From DASSJT01 sp963715025 (GTDB lineage: Bacteria > Actinomycetota > Actinomycetes > Actinomycetales > Dermatophilaceae), in NCBI GenBank assembly GCA_963715025.1, contig CAVQQQ010000003.1:1-64000 (forward strand): a DNA stretch of 64,000 nucleotides. The letters are read 5' to 3'. Below are positions 44,469 through 52,565 of this stretch, piece after piece. The stretch's first letter is position 1. Each line of letters starts with the position of its first letter. Below the pieces are notes generated by a model, which saw only the letters and a program-made list of their open reading frames with translations, did no database searches and had not been told where the DNA came from. The translations under genes were made by a program, and so were the position numbers.

Positions 44469-45722
44469 TCAGGGACTGCTCGTAGGCTCCCGCGCTGTGG
44501 CCAAGCGTTCCACGGTATCGGGGTGGGTGGCCAGCAGCAGGTACTCGATCCGGGGTGGGTGGACATCGGCGATGTTGACCTCGGCGAGGCGCAGCTGCAT
44601 CGCGGCGAACTCGGCGGAGTCACCGGTCAGCCGTAGCGCATGCTGGTCGGCACGGGCCTCAACGCGACGGGAGACAAGGTTCTGCACCGGGCCGATGACC
44701 AGGCCCGCTACCGCCACCGCGGCGAGCACCAACCCAATCGCCTTCGGCGAGCCGATGGAGTTCACCCCGGCTCGGCGTAGCAGGGCACCCCACTGACCCA
44801 ACAGGTAGAGCGCCACGACCGCCGCGGCGGCGCCGATCGCCCCCAGCAGCGCGCCCAGCTCGGGGTCCCGGTCCTTGGCGTGGCCCAGTTCGTGCGCGAC
44901 GACACTGCGCACCTCACCTGGGGGCGCCTCGCGCAGCAGCGTGTCGTAGACCACGATCCGCCGGGTTGGCCCGAAGCCGGACACGTAGGCGTTGAGCCCG
45001 TTGGTACGCCGCGACGCGTCCGCGACCAGCACATCCCGCATCGGCATGTCGTCCCGAGCCGCCATCGTGACCAACTCGGCACGCAGCGGCCCGGCCGGCA
45101 TCGGGGTGAACTTGTTGAACACCGGCTCGACCAGGACCGGAAAGACGAAAGACAGCAGGACCACCAGGGCGGCGGCACCCACTGCACCGAACGCCCACCA
45201 CCAGCCTTTCGCGAACTGTGTCAGCGTGTAGAACCCGACGAGCACCACGGCGCCGGTCACCGCCCCGACCGCGCAGCTCTTGAACTGGTCCACCGCCCAA
45301 CTGCCCCAGTTCTGGGTGGACAGCCCGTAGTCGCGCAGCACGGTGTGGCGCCGCGCCCTAAACGGCAGTAGCACCAACCACAGCATCATCAGGATGACCA
45401 GGCCGCCCAGCAGCGCCTCGGCCAGCCAGTGCCCGCCGAACGGCTGGGCCACCCAGGCGACGATCCGGGCACCGGCCGGGGTGAGCCCGAGCAGCAGAGG
45501 CACCACCAGACCGAGCAGCAGAGAACCGTACGAACTGGGGCGCAGCGCGGCGTGCAGCGCCCGACCTCTGGTGACCACGCCAGCCGGCAAGTCGCGCAGC
45601 GCCGCCGCTCGCTCGGCGCGGTTCGGGCTGGGCACCCGCCAAGGCACCAGCGTGATCGCCGCGACCGTCAGCGCGATGCCGAGCACGACCAGCGCCACCA
45701 GAGCCCACCATGTCGGGGTCAC
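44469..45722 (-). CDS. M48-family membrane zinc metalloprotease (Ste24-like)
   Basis: A 417-residue membrane protease. Five or six helices precede the catalytic part; the zinc motif is VVAHELGHAKDRDPELG, and the third ligand Glu is in SRRVEARADQHALRLTGD after two more helices. The conserved loop VLVADASRRTNGLNAYVSGF is typical of CAAX-protease/Ste24 homologues. It probably degrades misfolded membrane proteins or processes peptides at the cytoplasmic face. GTG 45722 begins MTPTWWALVALVVLG, a good first helix. It stands alone. Confidence 0.9.
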   Translation of the reverse strand: MTPTWWALVALVVLGIALTVAAITLVPWRVPSPNRAERAAALRDLPAGVVTRGRALHAALRPSSYGSLLLGLVVPLLLGLTPAGARIVAWVAQPFGGHWLAEALLGGLVILMMLWLVLLPFRARRHTVLRDYGLSTQNWGSWAVDQFKSCAVGAVTGAVVLVGFYTLTQFAKGWWWAFGAVGAAALVVLLSFVFPVLVEPVFNKFTPMPAGPLRAELVTMAARDDMPMRDVLVADASRRTNGLNAYVSGFGPTRRIVVYDTLLREAPPGEVRSVVAHELGHAKDRDPELGALLGAIGAAAAVVALYLLGQWGALLRRAGVNSIGSPKAIGLVLAAVAVAGLVIGPVQNLVSRRVEARADQHALRLTGDSAEFAAMQLRLAEVNIADVHPPRIEYLLLATHPDTVERLATAREPTSSP

Positions 45723-46043
45723 GGTCGCCCACTTCCCTCCCTGTCACTGCCAATGCTGGTTCAGCCACTGACTGACAGTTGCCACGCCACCGCCAAGTGC
45801 AATGCCCAGCATTCCCAACACTGAGGGCAGGCCGCCCGTCCAGGATCCGTACAGGCTAGATGCCGCCGTCCGGATGGTCGACAGCGGCTAATCCGGAATG
45901 ATGCACACACCCGCGGACGTCAGCATGCTCAGGCACGCACGACCTGTTTCAGGGTCGCTCGCAGACCCGTGTCTCAGAATCGCCCGACGCGGCAGCGACG
46001 AGTCAGGATCGCCCCGGGCGGACAAGTGGTGGGGCCGCCGCCG
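45723..46043. other. 321-base gap
   Basis: No gene seen. A GGAATGATGCACAC segment at 45896-45909 loosely resembles the dispersed repeat core. Confidence 0.4.
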
Positions 46044-46997
46044 TCAGTCGTCCATCGCTTCGATTCCGAGCTCAGCCAGCTCGGCCATGCGCTGGCGCAT
46101 CTGCTGGATCTTCTCCGGCGCAGGACGCTTCCAGCCCGTGATCTCCTCCACGACCCGCAGTGGCTGGGTCGTTCGGTAGGACCGGGTCGGGTTCCCGGGG
46201 AAGCGCTTGTCGGTGACGTTCGGGTCGTCTTCGATCGTGCCGAGTGGCTCGACCCGGAAGACCCGTCCGGGCCCCTCGCCGCGAGCCAGCTCGGCAGCCA
46301 GGGGCGCGCCCTCGCGCGTGGCCGTCAGGTAGATGTGTCTGGCCCGACGCCCCGAACCGTAGTTCGAGCGCCAGCCCGGTGTGAGCAGGTCACCCGGGCG
46401 CAGGTCGGCCTTGGTCCCGTGGAAGAACGGCCCGGGGTCCTCGACCCCGCGCGGCGTCGGAGGTGGGTCCCGGAGCAGGCTGTCGAGCCGCTCCATGAGG
46501 ACCGCGACCCGGGTGCGCCGCTTCGGCGCCCGCGGATAGCGGGTCAGCACGGCAAGGACGACCGGCGTGGCTCGCTTGGCGGCGGCGGTGATCACATACT
46601 CCGCGACCACCGGGTCATCGCCCCGTGCGAGCTCGGCCGCCCGGGCGGCATGGGCGGCCGACCCCAGGATGTGGCGCACCTGCGTCGCCTTCGCCAGCGG
46701 ATGCAGGTATGCCGCCCCGGCGGCATCTCCCGCAGCGCTCGCCGCGTGCCGGGCGGCTTCGGTCGCAGCGTCCCTGGCTGCGCGGTGGGCCTCGGCCGCG
46801 GCAGCCCGTTGCAGGCGCGAACGGGGCGCCCCCTCGGCGAAGACCCGCGCGGCTTGCAGAGCCGCCGCCGGGCGAGGGTCATCGGGACGGGCTTTCCGGA
46901 AGAGGACGAGTGCAGGTTCGGCGCACGCCACGGCATACCCGGCAATCGCCCGCAGCTCGTCCACCGTCAACTCGAAGTCACCCGAGCGTGTCTGCAT
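46044..46997 (-). CDS. fusion of Imm-5-like domain and rifampin ADP-ribosyltransferase (Arr)
   Basis: One 317-residue frame. Residues 10-155 are Ala-rich helices (LRAIAGYAVACAEPALVLFR, RVFAEGAPRSRLQRAAAAEA, AYLHPLAKATQVRHILGSAA), as in proteins annotated putative immunity protein (Imm-5-like). Residues 188-290 are an Arr domain: GPFFHGTKADLRPGDLLTPG, HIYLTATREG and IEDDPNVTDKRFPGNPTRSY. The Arr residues His193, Tyr223 and Asp257/258 are kept, so NAD-dependent ADP-ribosylation of rifamycins is plausible. A short helical tail (EKIQQMRQRMAELAELGIEA) closes it. Arr alone is about 140 residues. The ATG at 46997 directly abuts GAGGAG, an odd spacing. Confidence 0.85.
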   Translation of the reverse strand: MQTRSGDFELTVDELRAIAGYAVACAEPALVLFRKARPDDPRPAAALQAARVFAEGAPRSRLQRAAAAEAHRAARDAATEAARHAASAAGDAAGAAYLHPLAKATQVRHILGSAAHAARAAELARGDDPVVAEYVITAAAKRATPVVLAVLTRYPRAPKRRTRVAVLMERLDSLLRDPPPTPRGVEDPGPFFHGTKADLRPGDLLTPGWRSNYGSGRRARHIYLTATREGAPLAAELARGEGPGRVFRVEPLGTIEDDPNVTDKRFPGNPTRSYRTTQPLRVVEEITGWKRPAPEKIQQMRQRMAELAELGIEAMDD

Positions 46998-47070
46998 CTC
47001 CTCGAGTTTCGCACAACACGCCGGCCGACCCCTCGTGCACGTAGCGGAGGCCGAGGTGATGGCAGGAGGC

Positions 47071-47360
47071 TCAGCCCGCTTGCTCCTCCCGGGCGATCAT
47101 TCGATCTGATAGCTCGACGGTTGCCAAGTAGTACCAGAAGACCCAGTCCAGAAAGATCGGGTCGTAATCCGCTTGCTGCTGCGCGTTCTGATGCCTGATC
47201 GCGAACTTGTTGGCGATCTGGAACAGCGCTCCCTCGTCCTCTTTGACGAGCCGATCCTTGAGGAGGGTCCGGCGTTCCTCAAGCGCCAGCGCCAACGCCG
47301 TGCACGCAGAACGCTTGTCGTGCTCAGTTGCGCCTCGGACGCTAGCACTATCTGGGCGGA
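47071..47360 (-). pseudogene. C-terminal fragment of an unknown gene at the island edge
   Basis: The frame reads ALEERRTLLKDRLVKEDEGA, LFQIANKFAIRHQNAQQQAD and YDPIFLDWVFWYYLATVELS, convincingly protein-like with aromatic-rich helices, and ends at 47071. Upstream of about 47360 the frame turns to noise, so the N-terminus is lost. I do not recognise the family with certainty. Confidence 0.45.
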
Positions 47361-47611
47361 GTGACGCTCGCTCATCGGCATAACAAGCATGAGAGTGTGC
47401 TGTCGAGCAGCCGACACCTGTAGCAAGTGCGTCACTCTCCAGAATGGCCGCCGTCTGCAGTCGATTGTCGGGCCCCGACATATCCCCCGACTTTCGACCA
47501 GAACGGGGGCGAAAGGACCGTCGACGTCGAGGCCGTCAGCAACGGCGTCCATGCAGGTCAGCGGGCATTTTGAGGCTCGAACGGGCAGCGTGGCGAAACG
47601 CGCTGTCAGAC

Positions 47612-47647
47612 TCAGCGGGTTCGGGGTTCGAGTCCCTGATGGCGCAC
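47612..47647 (+). other. attachment-site copy (right), 3' end of tRNA-Lys
   Basis: A perfect 36-base repeat of 26006-26041 in the same orientation. The bases before it do not rebuild a tRNA-Lys. The integrase remnant's stop codon is 65 bases to the right. Confidence 0.75.
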
Positions 47648-47711
47648 TCTCACAAAGGAAAAGATCCCCTCCCACCACCGGAAAGGGACACGAGCGGGGC
47701 CACGTGGCCGC

Positions 47712-48005
47712 TCATCCTTCTCCTTCCTCCGCCTCCTTCCCGTTGTCCGACTCGTCGGCCACGTCCTGGCCCTCGGGCAGCAGGCAGTCACGGTGGCTCG
47801 CCTCTCCCCGACGACGCGACGGCCCATGTAGACGTCCTGGGTCATCGACGGCCGAGCGTGCCCGAGCTGGTCGGCGATGGCACGAGCGGTCATGCCCCGA
47901 TCATCAAGCAACGTGGCCACTGTCCGGCGAGCGGTGTGCGACCGCACCCACTCGAACGCCGTCTTGGCCCGCACTGTCCGCAGGTCGCGCCCGACATTGC
48001 TCCGG
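47712..48005 (-). pseudogene. tyrosine recombinase (phage-type integrase) C-terminal remnant
   Basis: The minus strand encodes SNVGRDLRTVRAKTAFEWVR, HTARRTVATLLDDRG, IADQLGHARPSMTQDVYMGR: the HxxR, GH and nucleophile Tyr of the catalytic domain. Near 47800 a lost base shifts the frame to an acidic tail (VADESDNGKEAEEGEG) ending at 47712. The N-terminal two-thirds, with the first catalytic Arg, are gone: homology stops inside an 18-bp inverted repeat at 47988. It points toward the att copy, the usual arrangement for integrases next to tRNA sites. Confidence 0.8.
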
Positions 48006-48045
48006 TCTCGCCAACGTCCCCGCGAGTCCGGAGCAATGTCGGGCG
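47988..48045. repeat. perfect 18-bp inverted repeat at the integrase break
   Basis: CGCCCGACATTGCTCCGG (47988-48005) and CCGGAGCAATGTCGGGCG (48028-48045) are exact complements. Inside the 22-base spacer, CTCGC and GCGAG extend the stem by 5 bp after one mismatch. The left arm is integrase coding sequence. Confidence 0.85.
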
Positions 48046-48446
48046 TACTCTGCCACTCAGAGACACAGGGGTATCACACTTGGCCAGCAAACTCCTCGCA
48101 ACCATCGGCTCGTTGACCGAGATCGTCGCCGGTTCTGGCCCCTCAGCAAGAACCCGGAACAGGTCATCGCTGAGCAGAACGCCCGCTCCGTGCCCCTTCC
48201 CGACGAACCAGAGTCGCAACCGACCTCTGCGACCAATGGCAACTCCGCAACCAACGAGCCTCCCGGCAACGCTCCGGGCTGAGTTGCGGCGTTCAATCGA
48301 AGGGGTCGCGAGATGGGACCAGCGGGCGCACATCGTCACGACCGGAGCGCGGCATGTGCGTGCACTGGCTGCCATGCACGACCCCGGCGGGCGGATCGCC
48401 TTTCGGTACCAGGTGACCAATGTCTCCACGGGGGGGCCGATTGGTC
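48046..48446. other. 401-base gap with a possible gene fragment
   Basis: The + frame ending at 48282 reads RRFWPLSKNPEQVIAEQNAR and SVPLPDEPESQPTSATNGNS, which looks like a real protein tail, but the start is unclear and a frameshift near 48130 is likely. Unknown family. Confidence 0.3.
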
Positions 48447-48827
48447 TCATTGTGTCCGCGGCACGACCTCGCCGCGGGCAAGGGCGAAGGGGAGGCGGTC
48501 AAAGACGATCCGCAAGGCGGTGATGTGTCCGTCGCGCACTTGGTACAACTCGGCAGCGGGGGCGCTGGTGACGGCGGGGTTCGCGGTGTCGTAGACGAGC
48601 ACCGCGCTGCTCTCGTCGCCGTAGGCCGCGAGCAGCTCTGAGGAGGTGAGCGTGTTGGCGAAGGGCCCCATGAAGCCGCGCAGGGCCGCCGCGCCATTCA
48701 ACCGCCCAGGAGGGGCATCGCACACGACGTCCTCCGCGACGTACTCCATGGCCGCGTCCATGTCATGGGAGGTCCAGGCCCGGTGGTAGGCGAGGGCGAT
48801 CTGCGTCGGCAGGGACGGAGTGCTCAT
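48447..48827 (-). CDS. SnoaL-like/NTF2-fold protein
   Basis: A 126-residue NTF2-fold protein: ALAYHRAWTSHDMDAAMEYVAEDVV, PPGRLNGAAALRGFMGPFAN, then DGHITALRIVFDRLPFALA. Such cone-shaped barrels bind or isomerise small hydrophobic ligands. ATG 48827 has AGAGG 7 bases upstream; the frame to 49043 is antisense to the sigma gene. It diverges from an ECF sigma factor that itself has a SnoaL-like C-terminal domain, and is its likely target. Confidence 0.82.
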   Translation of the reverse strand: MSTPSLPTQIALAYHRAWTSHDMDAAMEYVAEDVVCDAPPGRLNGAAALRGFMGPFANTLTSSELLAAYGDESSAVLVYDTANPAVTSAPAAELYQVRDGHITALRIVFDRLPFALARGEVVPRTQ

Positions 48828-48950
48828 GGTGATTCCTCTCGTTCGTTGATGATGATGCAGGGGTAGACACCGTGGAGCCGCGGATCGGAACGGTCGCCCG
48901 CCAATCGCGTCCGCGCTCGTGAAGGATCGCCGGTCTGCGAGGATTCGGGC

Positions 48951-49907
48951 ATGATCGACTCGGAGCTGCGCGCCGCTCGAGCCGGGGATGAGTTGGCTTT
49001 TCGCGCGTTGATCGAGCCGCACCGACGCGAGCTGCACGTCCACTGTTACCGGATGCTGGGCTCGATCGACGACGCCGACGACCTGTTGCAGGAGACCTTG
49101 CTGGCCGCCTGGCGGGGGCTGGGCACCTTCGCCGGACGCTCTTCAGTGCGCACCTGGCTCTACCGCATTGCCACCACTCGTTGCCTCAACGTGATTCGCG
49201 ATAGCCGACGCCGCCCACCTCTCGCGCCGCCACCACCCTTCGAGCCGCCGACGCCCTCCTCTCGGTTCGAGGCCCCGTGGCTACAGCCCTACCCGGACGC
49301 GCTGATCGAGCATGACGACCCCTCATCCCGGGCGTTGGCCCGCGAGGGCATTGAACTCGCGTTCGTCACGGCGCTACAAACACTGCCGCCCAGACAGACG
49401 GCCGCGCTCGTGCTCTGCGACGTGCTGGGGTTCAGCCTCGCCGAGGTCGCGGCGATCCTCGACGTGACGCCCACCACCGTCAAGGGCTTGCTGCAACGAG
49501 CCCGGGCCGCGATGCCCGCGGCCGCTCCGGCCCTGACAGCTGACGCAGAGACACGATTGGCACACGAGTTTGCCAGCGCGTTCGAAGCCGACAACGTCGA
49601 GAGGGTCGTCGCTCTGCTCACGGACGAGGCGTGGCTGGCGATGCCGCCTGCGACTGAGCAGTACGACGGTCCGCAGGCAATCGCGACCTTCCTACGAGCC
49701 AGTGCGCTGGGGCGACCCGGTGACGGCTACACCCTGCTTCCGACCCGAGCGGGCGGGCACCCGGCGTTCGGCTGCTATCTCGAAACTCGGGCACGCGGTC
49801 TCCTCGTGCTCATCCCGAACCTGGAAGGGACAGCGGTTATAGGCATCGCCCGCTTCTTGGACGACCGGCTCCACCGGCGATTCGGCCTACCCGATGCAAT
49901 CGGCTAA
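48951..49907 (+). CDS. ECF sigma factor with SnoaL-like C-terminal domain
   Basis: A 318-residue sigma factor. Region 2 (DELAFRALIEPHRRELHVHC to SSVRTWLYRIATTRCLNVIR) and region 4 (ALQTLPPRQTAALVLCDVLG, AEVAAILDVTPTTVKGLLQR) are clear; residues 200-318 form an NTF2/SnoaL-like domain (HEFASAFEADNVERVVALL). It matches the SigG/ECF56-like group, in which the C-terminal domain replaces an anti-sigma factor. No anti-sigma gene is adjacent. It directs transcription of a small regulon, probably including the divergent SnoaL gene, 123 bases away. Confidence 0.9.
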   Translation: MIDSELRAARAGDELAFRALIEPHRRELHVHCYRMLGSIDDADDLLQETLLAAWRGLGTFAGRSSVRTWLYRIATTRCLNVIRDSRRRPPLAPPPPFEPPTPSSRFEAPWLQPYPDALIEHDDPSSRALAREGIELAFVTALQTLPPRQTAALVLCDVLGFSLAEVAAILDVTPTTVKGLLQRARAAMPAAAPALTADAETRLAHEFASAFEADNVERVVALLTDEAWLAMPPATEQYDGPQAIATFLRASALGRPGDGYTLLPTRAGGHPAFGCYLETRARGLLVLIPNLEGTAVIGIARFLDDRLHRRFGLPDAIG

Positions 49908-49914
49908 GCCTCGA

Positions 49915-50250
49915 TCCACCGATGGGCCTTCGGCGGTTGGTCGCGGCCGCTGAGGCGCTGTAGCGCGGTCTGGGGGCGCGGGTGAGCTGCTGACCTTGCT
50001 GTCAGCGCGTTCCACGTCCGTTCCGGTCGCGCCAGTGTGTCGGCTCGGTCGGTCAGGGGGCGACGGTGAGGGGCGGTCCGCAGCAATGGGTGAACAGCCT
50101 GGTCCACGCGGCTTCCCAGGGTCACGCGTGCGGCAGGTGCAGGGTGATCCGCGGCTCGGGTGAGGTTGAACGCGATGACGGCCAGCACCAGCCAGGCGGC
50201 GTTGGCGGTGGACTTGCCCGAGGGCAGGTGGGTTAGCCGCAGCTGCACTG
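49915..50250 (-). mobile_element. IS1380-family transposase remnant
   Basis: The minus strand reads RLTHLPSGKSTANAAWLVLA and VIAFNLTRAADHP, the C-terminal signature of IS1380 transposases, then degrades. The catalytic core is absent. Confidence 0.65.
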
Positions 50251-50310
50251 GTTTCTCACTCGCGTTGTATGCACCCGGACCTACACACCGCACCAGTGGT
50301 TCTGGTCGAG

Positions 50311-51264
50311 CTAGCGCCAGGCGCGGGTCGCGGTGTCGAGGGCGTCGATCTCGTCCTGGGCCAGGTGGAACGTCAGCGCGACGGCATTGGCCGTGGCCTG
50401 CTTGCGGTTCTTGGCTCCCGGGATGGGCAGCACCGTGTCGTTCTCGATCAGCCAGCGCAGGGCCACCTGCGCCGGGGTCTTGCCGTAGCGCTCGCCGATC
50501 TCCCGAAGCAGCGCGGTGATCGGCTCCAGCGCCGCCAGACCCCGGCGGCCGAACGGCTTGACGAAGCGCCGCAGGCCCCTGGGCCGGTTGGTCGGGGTGT
50601 ACTTGCCGGTCAGCGCGCCGCTGGCCAGCGGCTGGTAGGCGATGAGGGTGACGCCGAGCTCACGGCAGGCATCCAGCACCCCGTTGGTCTCGGGCCGGCG
50701 GTGCAGCAGCGAGTACTCCACCTGGTTGGACGCGAGTGGTATGCCGCGCAGCGCCAGGGCGGCATGCGCCTGGCGCATCTGGTCGGCCGAGTAGTTGCTC
50801 ACCCCGACGGCACGGACCCGTCCGGCCGCGACGGCGTCGGCCATGAGGTTCATCAGGCGCGGGATGTCCACCCGCCGGGAGGGGAAGTGGTGCTGGTACA
50901 CATCGACATGGTCGCGTCGCAGCCGGGCCAGACTGTCGGCGAGCTGGCCCGGCATGTCCTCGGCGGTGGCCCACAGATTGGCCGGGAACTTGGTGGCGAT
51001 CAAGGCTGCGTCACTGGAGAGCTCGCCGAGCCGCCGCTCTGACGCGCCACCGGCATACATCGCTGCCGTGTCGAAGAGAGTCACCCCCGCCGCGATGCTG
51101 GCCTCCCATGCGCCACGTTCCTCCTCGCTGCCCTCGGCCCCACCGTAGGCGATCTTGGCCGGATGCAGCCGGGCCAGCCCATGTGCCTCGCCCCACGTCA
51201 TGGCGCCCACGCCGAGCCGCGGCACGAGCAGGTCGCTGCGTCCCAGCGGCTGGGCAACTGGCAT
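50311..51264 (-). CDS. aldo/keto reductase
   Basis: A 317-residue AKR starting MPVAQPLGRSDLLVPRLGVG. Tetrad: FDTAAMYAGGASE (Asp, Tyr), LIATKFPANL (Lys), VYQHHFPSR (His). The NADPH region is LPIPGAKNRKQATANAVAL. An active NADPH-dependent carbonyl reductase is expected. ATG 51264 fits family alignment; the frame to 51354 is unsupported and the ribosome site is weak. It is followed on the same strand by an IS1380 scrap and preceded by a second AKR, 186 bases away. Confidence 0.88.
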   Translation of the reverse strand: MPVAQPLGRSDLLVPRLGVGAMTWGEAHGLARLHPAKIAYGGAEGSEEERGAWEASIAAGVTLFDTAAMYAGGASERRLGELSSDAALIATKFPANLWATAEDMPGQLADSLARLRRDHVDVYQHHFPSRRVDIPRLMNLMADAVAAGRVRAVGVSNYSADQMRQAHAALALRGIPLASNQVEYSLLHRRPETNGVLDACRELGVTLIAYQPLASGALTGKYTPTNRPRGLRRFVKPFGRRGLAALEPITALLREIGERYGKTPAQVALRWLIENDTVLPIPGAKNRKQATANAVALTFHLAQDEIDALDTATRAWR

Positions 51265-51450
51265 GGCGGGACCGTCCTGTCCACTTCTGGCCGTGACCTG
51301 ACTGTACTCACTGGGTCGGGCGCCGACGACATCCTCAAGAAAGCCAACCGTCACAACACTTCGAACACGGCCCGCTAGGCCCGGGGTACCGGGCGCTCTC
51401 CCGTGGGCACGTGGCAGCCCCGAGGCCGTCGGTGAGCACGACGAAGACGG

Positions 51451-52497
51451 TCACGGCGTGTCCAACAGCTCTAGGTGCTCGTCGGTCAGCTTGAGATCCA
51501 ACGCACCGAGAGCCTCGTCCAGCTGTGCGGTCGAGCTCGCGCCGAAGATCGGGATCATCGCCGCCCGCCGGTCCGGGAGTTCCGCCAACGGGGTGGCACT
51601 GCTGCCGTCCCGATAGCTGACGTTGCTGCGCGGCCCGCGCAGATGCCAGGCCAGCGCCACCTGGTTGGCAGTGCCACCCAGCTCGTGCGCGATCCGGTGC
51701 ACCATCTCGAGCCGCTGCCGACTGCCCGGATGGTCATAGTCCCCGAGGAACGGCATCCACGGGCGGGCCAGCTGGCCGGCCTGCTGCGGTGCGTAGGACA
51801 TGATCGTCAGCTCCGGCTGGGAGGCCGCGTAGTCGATCGCCTCCGGCGTGATCTTGGTGTTCTCGCTGGCTCCGGGCTTCGGCCAGTAGATCGAGTGCTG
51901 CTGCTGCCATGCGCCGAACTCCGGCCGGCCGTGATTGGTGCTGTGCGCCCGGGCGATCGCCAGCCGCCAAGTGGCGGTGTTGGAGAGGCCCGGTATGGCG
52001 ATCAGTCCCTCCTCGGCCAGTGCGGAGAAGGTGTCGGCGATCTCGGTGACATCCTGTTCCCGGTCGTCGACGTGGCCGTAGTAGACGCCCACCCGCTCCA
52101 GGCCGAGCCGTTTGAGGCTCCCGGTGAGCTCGCGCCGCACCACCTCCGGCGCCAGTCCCTCGTAGTTGGTCGGCGGGGTGCCCGACAGCGACCTGGCGGG
52201 GTCGTGCTTGCCGGCACCGGATTTGGTTGCCACCACCACCTCGTCGGCCACCTTGCGGCTGGCAATCCACCGGCCGAGCACGCGCTCGCTGTCCCCGGCC
52301 CTGGTCCCCAGGCTCTCCTCTGTCCAGGCGCCGTAGTTGTTGGCGGTGTCGATGTACCGACCACCGGCCTCGTAGAACCGATCGAGGATCTGGAACGAGG
52401 TCTCCTCGTCGATCCGTACGCCGAACCACATGGTCCCGAGGCAGAGCGCGCTGACCTCGAGATCGGTCTTCCCGCTGTGCAGAATCCGCGTTTCCAT
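51451..52497 (-). CDS. aldo/keto reductase (L-glyceraldehyde phosphate reductase/YghZ-like)
   Basis: A 348-residue AKR starting METRILHSGKTDLEVSALCL. Tetrad: YIDTANNYGAWTEESLG (Asp, Tyr), VVVATKSGAGKHD (Lys) and VYYGHVDDREQD (His). The C-terminal cofactor part is IPIFGASSTAQLDEALGAL. It reduces aldehydes or ketones with NADPH. ATG 52497 is only 66 bases from the divergent MocR regulator start, whose operator repeats lie between them; the two genes are therefore probably regulator and target. Confidence 0.88.
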   Translation of the reverse strand: METRILHSGKTDLEVSALCLGTMWFGVRIDEETSFQILDRFYEAGGRYIDTANNYGAWTEESLGTRAGDSERVLGRWIASRKVADEVVVATKSGAGKHDPARSLSGTPPTNYEGLAPEVVRRELTGSLKRLGLERVGVYYGHVDDREQDVTEIADTFSALAEEGLIAIPGLSNTATWRLAIARAHSTNHGRPEFGAWQQQHSIYWPKPGASENTKITPEAIDYAASQPELTIMSYAPQQAGQLARPWMPFLGDYDHPGSRQRLEMVHRIAHELGGTANQVALAWHLRGPRSNVSYRDGSSATPLAELPDRRAAMIPIFGASSTAQLDEALGALDLKLTDEHLELLDTP

Positions 52498-52512
52498 GAC
52501 CGCTAAGGTAGA

Positions 52513-52565
52513 ACCAAATTGGTCCGGAAGCCCGGGCCAATCAATACCCAGGAATCCAGACCAAT
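52513..52565. promoter_or_regulatory. three GRCCAAT boxes between AKR and MocR genes
   Basis: ATTGGTC (52518-52524, inverted), GGCCAAT (52535-52541) and GACCAAT (52559-52565) share one heptamer. The first is part of the palindrome ACCAAATTGGT at 52513-52523. MocR regulators typically bind such repeated heptamers. Confidence 0.5.
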
